Below are positions 21,640 through 33,844 of a stretch of DNA of 64,000 nt, piece by piece. Source of the DNA: Molanna angustata (Eukaryota > Arthropoda > Insecta > Trichoptera > Molannidae). The stretch lies in NCBI GenBank assembly GCA_963576475.1, contig OY754977.1, positions 32,801,672-32,865,671 of the forward strand, in the 5' to 3' direction. A model generated the notes under the pieces. That model was not told where the DNA came from. It did no database searches and was given only the letters and a program-made list of their open reading frames with translations. Each line of letters opens with the position of its first letter. Positions within the stretch are counted from its first letter, which is position 1. A program made the position numbers and the translations under genes.

Positions 21640-22160
21640 CGTATTTTTTTACAACGCGTATCATGTAGAGAGTGCACACTGAGTTTCTTCGTGACGTGTT
21701 TGACGGATTATCCTTTATGTGTTCTCTCTATAGCCCAAACTATAAGTCCGAACGACTTCATATTACGTGTAAAGTGCATAGACTTCGAGCTGATTAGTTT
21801 TCCATAAAAAAAAATTTATTTATTCTCTATGAATTCATCATTAACGTTGTTTTTTTTGCGTCCTCTCTGCATCCCAAACTATAAGTTCGATTGACTTCAT
21901 ATTGATATCATAAACTTAGAGCTGATGATTAGTTTTACATAGATATCCGTTAATTTCTTCTCTATGATTTCATCTGTCCAAATCTTCAAAATGCTCTCAC
22001 GGTCTGGAAAATCGAGGTATTTTTATACTGTTTTTATACTGTAAATTTTGATACAGTAAAAATACAATCACCAAAAATGCATTCAAGGATGTCGAAATCT
22101 AAAGAAAAAATCTATAGTCTGCCATATCATCGTGAAATCAATTTCATACTCTATAGACAA
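21640..22160. repeat. Diverged direct repeat
   Basis: A block with CCCAAACTATAAGTCCGA, GACTTCATATT and GAGCTGATTAGTTTTCCATA at about 21725-21810 recurs as CCCAAACTATAAGTTCGA, GACTTCATATTGATATC and GAGCTGATGATTAGTTTTAC at about 21870-21945. Period is about 140 bp. Function unknown. Confidence 0.5.
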
Positions 22161-22164
22161 TTGT

Positions 22165-22312
22165 ATTTTTTTTACCTTCCACTTCTATCTTCCTCAAGGG
22201 GTAGGCAGTGAGAACCGAACACCGCATTCTTCTATCTTGACACATACATCGCCTCATTAACATTGATACACTGTCTCACACATGTTCATCTTACTATTAA
22301 TGCAATTTTACT
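22165..22312 (-). mobile_element. RTE-A 3' fragment
   Basis: AAGGGGTAGGCAGTGAGAAC, CGAACACCGC and CTATCTTGACACATACATCG match the reverse complement of the RTE-A 3' coding end seen at 8650-8720 and 34230-34300. Strongly 5'-truncated. Confidence 0.65.
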
Positions 22313-22659
22313 TCAAATTTCTCAATAGGTATCATGTAGAAAGTGCATACTATGATTTTCGTGATAATGTTTTTGTGTGTATGGTGTATTGTGAAAACTT
22401 TTGTCCTCTGGGAATCTTATATTTGTTTAAGAATCTAATACCTATAAATGTTCTTTATAAAAATGCATTTAGAGGTTGTCAACATTTCAAGAAGAAAATG
22501 AACGCTTACTACAGTGTGGATAGTTTAGTTTTGGCTACAACTCAATCGTATTTTGTAAGGATACCACAATAGCTATCAATGATTGGCTTCTTTGAACCCT
22601 GTATTACATAAGGTATATAGGTAGGTACTAGGTATATACTTGATTATTTTAAGTTATTT

Positions 22660-22985
22660 GTTGTTTCCCCTTCTTCCTCTGGTTTTAGGCCGAAGGCCTG
22701 TTTTTTCAGTTGGAGACTGCCTCTTGTGATCTGGATGTCCAGCTATCACTCCATCTTTTTGCTGGTCTCCCTTTTGCTCTACGACCCTCCGGGTCTTCCT
22801 AGGAGACAATTTTGGGTTGTCGATTGTCTCCCATTCTCTCGACATGGTCTCTCCATTGACGCCTTCGCCCTCTACCTCAGCGTATGATGTCGTCTACATG
22901 GCATCTCCTTATATCCTCGTTCCGGACTCTATCCACTAGTATTATGCCCATTATGGAGGGCAGTGTCCTCATTTCAGTAGTCCGG
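22660..22985 (-). pseudogene. RTE-type C-terminal fragment
   Basis: Minus strand: GIILVDRVRNEDIRRCHVDD then a stop, RRRQWRDHVERMGDNRQPKI, a stop, and EGRRAKGRPAKRWSDSW. The R-RN-DIR, WRDHVERM and G-R-KGRPAKRW-D blocks are the C-terminal end of an RTE-type LINE. A GGAAGAAGGGG tract at its 3' end is a probable (GAA)n tail. Stops within the frame. Confidence 0.65.
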
Positions 22986-23229
22986 AGGAGGTTTTTTGTC
23001 AAAAACTTGTTTTTTTAAATAAGCATATAATACTATATACTTTGTAGGTATGTAGCACTAAAGTAATACAGCCTAGATACAACAAATTTAACGTTTAATA
23101 CGGTTTGCCTTATTTTTGGGAAAAGGTACTTTAGCATATACTTTATATGTAAAAGAAGCAAGTACCTACTTAAAGCTGTACTAGAATATACGAACTTATG
23201 ATATTACTAACGCTGGTTAGTATACGAAC

Positions 23230-23366
23230 AGTTTTAATAATATTGTGTAGGTACCTACTTGCCAACGCGCGTTAATGAAACGTCTGTCATCTGAACGTAC
23301 CATCAGGAAAATCAGTTTTTGCAGTACGAACTTAGTTTGACGAGATAACTATAAAAAATGGCTAAA
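23230..23366 (+). CDS. Candidate 5' UTR and first coding exon (MAK)
   Basis: ATGGCTAAA at 23358-23366 is followed directly by GTAAGTAT, a near-consensus donor. The start context (AAAAAATGG) has A at -3 and G at +4. About 45 bases upstream is ATCAGTTTT, resembling the arthropod initiator TCAGT (A at 23314). That would give a short leader, as many housekeeping genes have. If real, the gene starts on the plus strand and the following repeats lie in its first intron. No second exon can be picked out by eye. The short signal means chance is a serious alternative. The coding part is 23358-23366. Confidence 0.35.
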
Positions 23367-23379
23367 GTAAGTATAAAAA

Positions 23380-23800
23380 TTATTTTATTTTGCTATTTTT
23401 TTTTGTTCTTTCTGCATTTTATATAGACCACATATTATATATTTTACCTATTATTTTCGTACATTTGAGTGTGGTATGTGGGATGTCAAAATTTTTGGAT
23501 GAGAAATCAAAAAAATATATATAAAATTTTCGTTCAATTTTTTTTATATCTCGATAACAAACCAATCAAGTTCACAATTATCCTATCTTTTGATTCGGAA
23601 CCAATCGTACAAATTTAGGAAATTCCATTGAAATCGGTTGGGAGATTTTTATATAGGTACTTACTTATTAAGATTATCTAAGTAATTGATGCTAAATTCT
23701 ACCGATCAAGAATCATATTTTTAAAATCTACCAATGTATCTGTTAAATAAAATGTTTTAAATATAGTTACATTAGTTATGTAAAAGATAAATGAAATAAT
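23380..23800. other. AT-rich stretch, possible intron
   Basis: Contains CGATAACAAACCAATCAAGT and similar sequence but no recognisable coding or repeat element. Confidence 0.35.
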
Positions 23801-23804
23801 ATTT

Positions 23805-24212
23805 CTGGCGCAGTTCAGGGGTGACATCTGTGTGTGACACCGTCATCTCATTTATAAGGACTGTTGCTTTCATTGTTTACAAATAAAAATTAATTTCTCA
23901 ATTTCTCAATAGATGGCATTACAAAAGGGTTTCTCCATAGATAGCAATAGTAATAATGCATTATTTTCAGGTAAAATGTTACACACTATTCAAATATATA
24001 GAACTTTCAAAAAAATTACATCGATAAGGGAGCTCAATAAGAAGGCATAATTGGTAAACGTTGCGCAAGCGCATAAAGTGATCACGTAAACCAGCCGATG
24101 ACAGGTCGTAAGCCCTGTAGGTGCCTCGAGTTCCTGGTTCTTCTAGAATATCCCAACTTCGTCTCTATTGAGATGTTGAAAAAATGTTTGTCAATAAAAG
24201 AGAAAATCTGCC
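23805..24212 (+). mobile_element. Hairpin retroposon family, 5'-incomplete copy
   Basis: Starts inside the family at TTTCTGGCGCAGTTCAGGGG, runs through TAAGGACTGTTGCTTTCATT and TTGGTAAACGTTGCGCAAGC, and ends with the right arm CAACTTCGTCTCTATTGAGA and TTTGTCAATAAAAGAG. The left arm is missing. Confidence 0.7.
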
Positions 24213-24736
24213 CTGCCAAAAAATGCTATGCTTATTGGCGGGAAAATATTTATGTAAATAATTTTTATCTACAAAATAAATGAACTTTAATAACTACGTA
24301 CCATTTACCTACGTATATTTCTAAAGAAACCTATGAAATAAAATAAATTTGGCTGGTCATATCTTAATATAGGTAGGTACATAGTATGATAATACTCAGT
24401 AGGTACTCAATAGATCACATGGAACAAACGACTCGACGGCAAAGTCAGTGAGCACTTGAAATAATGAACTGTTTTATTGGTCCATTTAGATCTCTCATCA
24501 AGATCCAGTAAGTAATAATCATTATTTATTTGTTTATTTTTACTCGTATCGCAGACCCCCCCCCGGTACAGTCGGTTGAAAAATGGCCGATGAACACGTC
24601 ATATTATCTGTCAATATTATTTTATTTATGAAATCCAAAGTGGATTCAGCATCAAATTTACGACGCTCCATATAGATATGCCGCAACGAGATATTCGGTG
24701 CATTATTTTGTAAGATCAAATATACATCCTCTTATA

Positions 24737-25489
24737 CTAGTTGCATGTAACACATGAGATCCAACTGTTGATAGCGATAGTATGTATAGTTGAAGAATAA
24801 GAATCACACTATAAACCAATAAATCTAAATTATTGAAAATTTTATGACATGTTGGTATGTATATCGAGATAGGACAGTAAGGAGGTCAGTCCTCTTTTCC
24901 TACCCTGAATATGAAAACAGCATGATGGTTTTATATGTATGTATGTTTGGAGATTAAGTATCAAACTATTAAGTCTTCTAATACTGTGTATAGGCTACTG
25001 CCATACAAATTGTATGAAGCGATGAAAAAAAATTGAGATGTACTTCTACAATACTACTATTTTTTATAGAAAATTAAATTTTCTAGTTGGGGTGTTTCGG
25101 CTTTTTTTGATATTTAAAAAAAAAAAATGTAGGCAGTTAAACTTATAAATTTATCATAAAAATAATATTTTTCTTAATAAAAAATGTTTGAGAAACCCTG
25201 GAATTTTTTGAAAAAACCTATTTGAGATTATATATTTTTCTATGTTTACACCAATTTTCAGCATTCTTGCTTTTATGGTTTCTGAGATATATGGAAAAAT
25301 AAACCAAAAATTCAAAAGTTGATAACCCCTGACTGAAACAAAAATTCACCAATCTGAGTATAAAAGTTTTGTAGGCCTATAACTATTTACATAATCTGAA
25401 ATTTTAGGCTTTGTGAATCCAGCGCATCAAAAGTTATAAGGGACGGACGGACAGACACACACACAGACACACCCTCACACACACACCCT

Positions 25490-25556
<67 letters not shown>

Positions 25557-25672
25557 ACAAAACTCACATAAAATGTTCTACTCCGAATTCTGAGTAAATC
25601 CATGTACAGGAACATATATGCTGCGAAAGCCTCTAAGTTGGTGTTTTTAGCATGTTTTTATAAAATTTGAAT
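24737..25672 (-). mobile_element. Helitron-like element HLX, minus copy of a head-to-head pair
   Basis: The 3' end on the minus strand is GTTACATGCAACTAG (CTAG at 24737-24740). It is preceded by the family's hairpin and by a reverse complement of the ATCGACAGTTGGA block (here with one change). Body blocks run in family order: the GTCAGTCCTC region, CTAGTTGGGGTGTTTCGGC, CCCTGACTGAAAC, and a (CA)n tract at 25450-25553. The copy stops at about 25672 before the family's 5' end and abuts an oppositely oriented partial copy. There is no coding capacity. Confidence 0.75.
25450..25553. repeat. (CA)n microsatellite inside HLX
   Basis: A long CA tract preceded by GGACGGACGGACAGACACAC. Shorter or eroded equivalents sit at the same place in the copies near 37.85 and 59.89 kb. 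Confidence 0.95.
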
Positions 25673-25993
25673 TTAATACGACATCGTTTCATACAATTTG
25701 TAAGGCAGTATACACTACACAATATCTCACTCAATAGCTTGATACCTACTTAATCTCACATACATACATACATACCATTATGCTGTTTTCATATTCCGTG
25801 TAGGAAATAAAGACTGACCTCCATACTATCCTATCCTGACATACATACCTGCGTGTTTTGTATAGAAATCAAAATATCTTAAAATGTTTATAAATTTGTG
25901 TTTTTAAGTGTTTATAGTTTGGTACGTATTCTTCAATTTTACATACCTACTATAATCATCGACAGTTGGATCTCATATGTTAAATGCAACAAG
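25673..25993 (+). mobile_element. Helitron-like element HLX, plus partial copy
   Basis: Covers the 3' third of the family: CATACAATTTGTAAGGCAGT, CATTATGCTGTTTTCATATT, and ATCGACAGTTGGATCTCATA, ending TTAAATGCAACAAG. The terminal CTAG is mutated to CAAG. It lies head-to-head with 24737-25672, so the pair has two 3' ends facing outward. Confidence 0.7.
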
Positions 25994-26229
25994 TTACAGT
26001 TAAAAACAATATATTTTGCCCTCGTTCACTCTCTCTTGTGCTATGCAATTACATACTACTAGCTGGAGAGGGGGGACATATAAAAAAAACATTGTACCTA
26101 CCCATTAATCACTACACAAAAAGCTTTCTGGAGAGTAATTAACAAAAAAAATATTTATAACCATTAGAATTAATTGATTAAGTCAATAAAGCATCTGTCG
26201 TATCTGGATGTCCAAAAAATATGATCTGG

Positions 26230-26505
26230 AAAAATAAACACATGTGTATTGATAGCAAGGTCAGAATAAATAAGACATGCGTGCGACCGATCATGACGTA
26301 TTATACTGTGGAAACGAGAGCAGACACCGTACGAACCAAGGGGCTCTAAAGGACAACGGAAATGAAGGTTCTAATAAGGAAAACATGTGGAATACAGGAC
26401 ATCGTTTGGTGACCACCCGGAGGCATAATTTCTTCGTCATCCCAGGAGGCATAATTTCTGAAAAACAGACCAATTTGTTCTACTAAATGAAGAAGAAGAA
26501 TTAAT
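26230..26505 (+). pseudogene. RTE-type LINE scrap with GAA-rich end
   Basis: Frame: KVRINKTCVRPIMTYYTVET then RADTVRTKGL, stop, RTTEMKVLIRKTCG. The CVRPIMTY and R-TEMK-L blocks are from the RTE thumb region. An AAATGAAGAAGAAGAATT tail at about 26485-26502 ends it. In-frame stop and frame decay. Confidence 0.6.
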
Positions 26506-26593
26506 TTTTAAAGAATTTGAGGTCCACGGTTAAAATAGATAAAAAACATTACTCGTCTATACAAAAAATAATAGTCACTTTTACCTAAGCCAT

Positions 26594-29500
26594 ATATAAG
26601 TACCTACATAACACTAGACACACTGTACATAATCATATATATGTACCTACATAACACTAGACACACTGTACATAATCATATATATGTACCTACATAACAC
26701 TAGATACACTGTACATAATCATATATATGTACCTACATAACACTAGACACACTGTACATAATCATATATATGTACCTACATAACACTAGACACACTGTAC
26801 ATAATCATATATATGTACCTACATAACACTAGACACACTGTACATAATCATATATATGTACCTACATAACACTAGACACACTGTACATAATCATATATAT
26901 GTACCTACATAACACTAGATACACTGTACATAATCATATATATGTACCTACATAACACTAGACACACTGTACATAATCATATATATGTACCTACATAACA
27001 CTAGACACACTGTACATAATCATATATATATGTACCTACATAACACTAGATACACTGTACATAATCATATATATGTACCTACATAACACTAGACACACTG
27101 TACATAATCATATATATGTACCTACATAACACTAGATACACTGTACATAATCATATATATGTACCTACATAACACTAGACACACTGTACATAATCATATA
27201 TATGTACCTACATAACACTAGACACACTGTACATAATCATATATATGTACCTACATAACACTAGACACACTGTACATAATCATATATATGTACCTACATA
27301 ACACTAGACACACTGTACATAATCATATATATGTACCTACATAACACTAGACACACTGTACATAATCATATATATGTACCTACATAACACTAGACACACT
27401 GTACATAATCATATATATGTACCTACATAACACTAGACACACTGTACATAATCATATATATGTACCTACATAACACTAGACACACTGTACATAATCATAT
27501 ATATGTACCTACATAACACTAGACACACTGTACATAATCATATATATGTACCTACATAACACTAGATACACTGTACATAATCATATATATGTACCTACAT
27601 AACACTAGATACACTGTACATAATCATATATATGTACCTACATAACACTAGACACACTGTACATAATCATATATATGTACCTACATAACACTAGGCACAC
27701 TGTACATAATCATAAATATGTACCTACATAACACTAGACACATTGTACATAATCATATATATGTACCTACATAACACTAGACACACTGTACATAATCATA
27801 TATATGTACCTACATAACACTAGATACACTGTACATAATCATATATATGTACCTACATAACACTAGACACACTGTACATAATCATATATATGTACCTACA
27901 TAACACTAGAAACACTGTACATAATCATATATATGTACATACATAACACTAGACACACTGTACATAATCATATATATGTACCTACATAACACTAGATACA
28001 CTGTACATAATCATATATATGTACCTACATAACACTAGACACACTGTACATAATCATATATATGTACCTACATAACACTAGACACACTGTACATAATCAT
28101 ATATATGTACCTACATAACACTAGATACACTGTACATAATCATATATATGTACCTACATAACACTAGACACACTGTACATAATCATATATATGTACCTAC
28201 ATAACACTAGACACACTGTACATAATCATATATATGTACCTACATAACACTAGACACACTGTACATAATCATATATATGTACCTACATAACACTAGATAC
28301 ACTGTACATAATCATATATATGTACCTACATAACACTAGACACACTGTACATAATCATATATATGTACCTACATAACACTAGACACACTGTACATAATCA
28401 TATATATGTACCTACATAACACTAGACACACTGTACATAATCATATATATGTACCTACATAACACTAGATACACTGTACATAATCATATATATGTACCTA
28501 CATAACACTAGACACACTGTACATAATCATATATATGTACCTACATAACACTAGACACACTGTACATAATCATATATATGTACCTACATAACACTAGACA
28601 CACTGTACATAATCATATATATGTACCTACATAACACTAGACACACTGTACATAATCATATATATGTACCTACATAACACTAGACACACTGTACATAATC
28701 ATATATATGTACCTACATAACACTAGACACACTGTAGATAATCATATATATGTACCTACATAACACTAGACACACTGTACATAATCATATATATGTACCT
28801 ACATAACACTAGACACACTGTACATAATCATATATATGTACCTACATAACACTAGACACACTGTACATAATCATATATATGTACCTGCATAACACTAGAC
28901 ACACTGTACATAATCATATATATGTACCTACATAACACTAGATACACTGTACATAATCATATATATGTACCTACATAACACTAGACACACTGTACATAAT
29001 CATATATATGTACCTACATAACACTAGACACACTGTACATAATCATATATATGTACCTACATAACACTAGATACACTGTACATAATCATATATATGTACC
29101 TACATAACACTAGATACACTGTACATAATCATATATATGTACCTACATAACACTAGACACACTGTACATAATCATATATATGTACCTACATAACACTAGG
29201 CACACTGTACATAATCATAAATATGTACCTACATAACACTAGACACATTGTACATAATCATATATATGTACCTACATAACACTAGACACACTGTAAATAA
29301 TCATATATATGTACCTACATAACACTAGATACACTGTACATAATCATATATATGTACCTACATAACACTAGACACACTGTACATAATCATATATATGTAC
29401 CTACATAACACTAGAAACACTGTACATAATCATATATATGTACATACATAACACTAGACACACTGTACATAATCATATATATGTACCTACATAACACTAG

Positions 29501-31150
29501 ATACACTGTACATAATCATATATATGTACCTACATAACACTAGACACACTGTACATAATCATATATATGTACCTACATAACACTAGACACACTGTACATA
29601 ATCATATATATGTACCTACATAACACTAGATACACTGTACATAATCATATATATGTACCTACATAACACTAGACACACTGTACATAATCATATATATGTA
29701 CCTACATAACACTAGACACACTGTACATAATCATATATATGTACCTACATAACACTAGACACACTGTACATAATCATATATATGTACCTACATAACACTA
29801 GATACACTGTACATAATCATATATATGTACCTACATAACACTAGACACACTGTACATAATCATATATATGTACCTACATAACACTAGACACACTGTAGAT
29901 AATCATATATATGTACCTACATAACACTAGACACACTGTACATAATCATATATATGTACCTACATAACACTAGACACACTGTACATAATCATATATATGT
30001 ACCTACATAACACTAGACACACTGTACATAATCATATATATGTACCTACATAACACTAGACACACTGTACATAATCATATATATGTACCTACATAACACT
30101 AGACACACTGTACATAATCATATATATGTACCTACATAACACTAGACACACTGTACATAATCATATATATGTACCTACATAACACTAGATACACTGTACA
30201 TAATCATATATATGTACCTACATAACACTAGACACACTGTACATAATCATATATATGTACCTACATAACACTAGATCCACTGTACATAATCATATATATG
30301 TACCTACATAACACTAGACACACTGTACATAATCATATATATGTACCTACATAACACTAGACACACTGTACATAATCATATATATGTACCTACATAACAC
30401 TAGACACACTGTACATAATCATATATATGTACCTACATAACACTAGATACACTGTACATAATCATATATATGTACCTACATAACACTAGACACACTGTAC
30501 ATAATCATATATATGTACCTACATAACACTAGACACACTGTACATAATCATATATATGTACCTACATAACACTAGATACACTGTACATAATCATATATAT
30601 GTACCTACATAACACTAGACACACTGTACATAATCATATATATGTACCTACATAACACTAGACACACTGTACATAATCATATATATGTACCTACATAACA
30701 CTAGACACACTGTACATAATCATATATATGTACCTACATAACACTAGACACACTGTACATAATCATATATATGTACCTACATAACACTAGACACACTGTA
30801 CATAATCATATATATGTACCTACATAACACTAGACACACTGTACATAATCATATATATGTACCTACATAACACTAGACACACTGTACATAATCATATATA
30901 TGTACCTACATTACACTAGACACACTGTACATAATCATATATATGTACCTACATAACACTAGACACACTGTACATAATCATATATATGTACCTACATAAC
31001 ACTAGACACACTGTACATAATCATATATATGTACCTACATAACACTAGACACACTGTACATAATCATATATATGTACCTACATAACACTAGACACACTGT
31101 ACATAATCATATATATGTACCTACATAACACTAGACACACTTTACATAAT
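26594..31150 (+). repeat. Satellite array, 43-bp unit, about 106 copies
   Basis: The unit is 43 bp, for example TACCTACATAACACTAGACA, then CACTGTACATAATC, then ATATATATG. From GTACC at 26600 to the last start at 31117 the spacing equals 105 periods once a single 45-bp unit (about 27031) is allowed for. Units are nearly identical. A C/T alternation (TAGACACACT or TAGATACACT) is the main variant. Rare variants (CTAGGCAC, CATAAATATG, CTAGAAAC, ACATACATAAC) recur exactly 1505 bp apart, showing an internal segmental duplication of 35 units. No open reading frame and no spacer variation, so this is not a CRISPR array. Confidence 0.97.
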
Positions 31151-31210
31151 CTTGAAGTAGTACCTACAGTGAAAACCACACAAGTACAGAAAAATAAACA
31201 TACTAAGCAC

Positions 31211-31730
31211 TTTTTTTTTTTTTAACAGATTTTTAATTATCTCAATAGAGACGAAGTTGGAATATTTATTGTAGGAGAACCGGGAAATCAAGGCACCTAC
31301 AGGGCTTACGACCTGTCATCGGCTGGTTTACGTGATCACTTTATGCGCTTGCGCAACGTTCACCAATTATGCCTTTTTAATGAGATCCCTATCAATTCAA
31401 TTTTGAAACTTCTATATATTGTAATACTGAAATTCTTATTTCAGTATTACAATATATAGAAGTTTCAAAATTGAATTGATAGGGATCTCATTAAAAAGGC
31501 ATAATTGGTGAACGTTGCGCAAGCGCATAAAGTGATCACGTAAACCAGCCGATGACAGGTCGTAAGCCCTGTAGGTGCCTTGATTTCCCGGTTCTCCTAC
31601 AATAAATATTCCAACTTCGTCTCTATTGAGATAATTAAAAATCTGTTAAAAAATATCTTTGACTCCCGACAGGGAAAAAAATCCAATGTTTGCGCATATG
31701 CAATAATAAAAATATATTCGATACTAAGCA
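31211..31730 (-). mobile_element. Hairpin retroposon with poly(A) and 11-bp target duplication
   Basis: Read on the minus strand it begins CGAATATATTTTTATTATTG, then GCGCAAACATTGGATTTT and CCCTGTCGGGAGTCAAAG. It then enters two perfectly inverted arms and ends in 13 A residues (T run at 31211-31223). The 11-mer ATACTAAGCAC flanks it at 31200-31210 and 31731-31741. Arms: 31218-31433 and 31438-31653, separated by TCTT. The arms contain GAGACGAAGTTGG, CACCTACAGGGCTTACGACC, CGTGATCACTTTATGCGC and TTGCGCAACGTTCACC. No protein-coding capacity. The combination of poly(A) and variable-length duplication indicates copying through RNA, probably by a LINE enzyme in trans. Confidence 0.85.
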
Positions 31731-31989
31731 CCTTAACTACATAACAAGTTAACAAGACACACTAGGCGTAGTCTTAGTGAGGTTGGGATAGTAGTCTTAG
31801 TCTTAAATATGTATAAATTAGTACTCGATCATAATTTTATTTTAATCTTTCTCTATATTTAATCACAAAAAATGTTAATATCAACGTTTAGTACGAATTA
31901 CTTTTTCAATTGTTTTAATTTGTACGTTAATTTTTTTACAAATTAATACAAATATTTAATTAATTTGAAGTTCAAAGATTTCTTAAGTC

Positions 31990-32425
31990 TGAAGCTGATC
32001 TTAAGAGGACATATAACGCTAAATCTAGTGACTGAAAACATGATATATTAAAACCGCCTAATGCACTATGAAGTTACGTGTTAGTAAGGGCAACTATCGC
32101 GTGCGTTGAAAAAGGTTTATACGTGATTTAAACTATCGAAAACCCAAAATTTGTTAATTTTTTGCATTTTATGAACAAACCTTACTTGCACAAATCCGCC
32201 TCTATTGGTGGTTGTGCCTTATTAAAAAAAAAAAACCTTACTTGAAATGAAAAAACTTTAACGGTCGTTCACTTTGATTTTATGCACTATTTAAGCACAT
32301 AAAAATTTATTTCTCTACGACACATAGTTATGGAGTAATTTTAAAAAAAATCTGTAAAAAGGGATATTTTTTTAAGGGAATTAAGACTGAATTTTGAAAT
32401 TGTGTGATAAACATTCACTAGAAAA
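31990..32425 (-). mobile_element. Repeat family R, minus copy with a 44-bp insertion
   Basis: Minus-strand order: a CAAAGTGAACGACCGTTAAA-type block, CCAAAATTTGTTAATTTTTT in reverse sense, ACTAACACGTAACTTCATAG, TGCATTAGGCGGTTTTAATA, and CACTAGATTTAGCGTTATAT ending at CTTAAG. The same order is seen on the plus strand at 53640-53885 and, interrupted, at 48390-49735. A tiny insert at 32189-32232 is described separately. Confidence 0.6.
32189..32232 (+). mobile_element. 44-bp retroposon fragment with 12-bp target duplication
   Basis: CACAAATCCGCCTCTATTGG, TGGTTGTGCCTTATT and a poly(A) run are flanked by AAACCTTACTTG at 32177-32188 and 32233-32244. This is the extreme 3' end of some poly(A) retroelement inserted into repeat R. 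Confidence 0.65.
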
Positions 32426-32429
32426 ATTT

Positions 32430-32725
32430 TGAAATCACTTATAGTATTTTTTCTAGAAACACACTGTTTAACATATTTGATTTGAAATTGGGGTGTTTAT
32501 GTTTATATGACCCCTTAATGATCAATTTCATGAGTAGCCCTGCAGAAACTCTTTCATCAACTTAAGTAAAAAAATAATAATATTCAATTGGCTATTTAAC
32601 AAGGGAATAGAAGAAAGCGAAAGATTACTACATAATATATAATGACCTTCTTCGATTATACTACCTTTTAGAAGGAATATATTAAAAATCAGTTTATTCA
32701 AACTGACAGGAATTCAACATTAAAC
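32430..32725. other. No recognisable feature
   Basis: AT-rich; nothing assigned. Confidence 0.35.
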
Positions 32726-32729
32726 AACT

Positions 32730-33192
32730 ATAAGTATAGATGTTATGTGTGGTCTGTGTTGCTATATGGCTGTGAGACTTTTGGACATTGAAGGTTATCA
32801 CCATGAACAGGCTGGAAGCTTTTGAGATGTGGTTGCATCGCAGAATGCTCAAAATCCCTTGGACAGATCTGGTTACGAACTCAGAAGTCTTAAGTCGAGC
32901 CAGAACAACCAGGAAACTCTTGTCCACAGTAAAGGTCCGCAAGATCACATATCTGGGTCACATAATGAGGGGGGAGAAGTATCACTTGCTCCAACTAATA
33001 CTGAAGGGCAAGATAGAAGGTCGCCGAGGGACTGGAAGGAGACAGATGTTCTGGCTGCACAACATTATGGAATGGACAGGCTTCAGGACCCTGGAACAGA
33101 TATTCCGAGCAGCACAGGACAGAGAGGGATTTGCCAGAGTGATAGCCGACGTCGGGGGTTCCTGACATGGCACCGGTAGAAGAAGAAGTATA
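32730..33192 (+). pseudogene. RTE-type LINE C-terminal fragment with (GAA)n tail
   Basis: A 125-codon frame (32788-33165) reads MNRLEAFEMWLHRRMLKIPW, then TDLVTNSEVLSR, KVRKITYLGHIMRG, LILKGKIEGRRGTGRRQMFW and LHNIMEWTG, ending ADVGGS. FE-WL-RR-L-I-W, Y-GH--R and KI-GRRG-GR are standard C-terminal blocks of RTE-type elements. The upstream codons (about 32740-32787, YGCETF-like) are in another frame. Stop, then AGAAGAAGAAG at 33178-33188. 5'-truncated at about 32730. Confidence 0.75.
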
Positions 33193-33423
33193 ATGGCATT
33201 GGCCTATAGTGGAGTGTTGAATCCAGAATTCACTGCAAAACCAATAAAAATAAAGTACATACATAATAAAAAATAACGTACACTTCAGTCCCCAGAATAT
33301 ACCTTGCAATGAGGCTACAGGAGTGGAAACATCCATATTTGATTGATTTGTATTTTGTCTTTTATTATATTTTATTTTATTTTTATTTGTTGATAAATTC
33401 ACAGAATATATTACATAATATTA

Positions 33424-33640
33424 TTCATTCATTCATTCATACCATCACGGCATATCCCACAATGTGGGGTAACCAACGAAAGGTGTGCGGGTGTGCATTG
33501 CCTTATAAAAGGGAGCACAACACATATATGTATACCCACACACCAGTCTCGTCTCACCTAAAAGGCACTACATTCAGAATGGGTGGTGAACCTCATTGCT
33601 GAACTATGTCAGATGTTATTGTTGCCTGTTGTATTTTAGA
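33424..33640 (-). mobile_element. Short retroposon-like repeat (family F), copy 2, (GAAT)n tail
   Basis: Minus-strand element ending in (GAAT)n, seen as (ATTC)n at 33424-33440. It carries CACGGCATATCCCACAATGT, TTATAAAAGGGAGCACAACA and GGTGGTGAACCTCATTGCTG. It matches 13985-14170. The end motif next to the tail (CCGTGATGGTATGAATG on the minus strand) resembles the RTE-A end (GCGTGATGGTATGTATG). Confidence 0.6.
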
Positions 33641-33844
33641 TTACCCGGCTCTTACGGGACACTCGAAAACAATAATAGAAAAGAGTGGAAGCACTATTCT
33701 AAGCCGGTGCCTCACAGCTAATATTATTGTTCACATAATCTTTAAAATATAATTAATGTATTCCAATTACGAATTGACACGTGAAATATTACAAATTTAA
33801 TGTGCGGTACAAAAAGTATTAACAAATAAAATAAATTAAGCTCA

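Noticed and set aside
26594..31150. Regular repeats considered as a CRISPR array
   Set aside because: No spacers: units are tandem and near-identical, and the DNA is eukaryotic.
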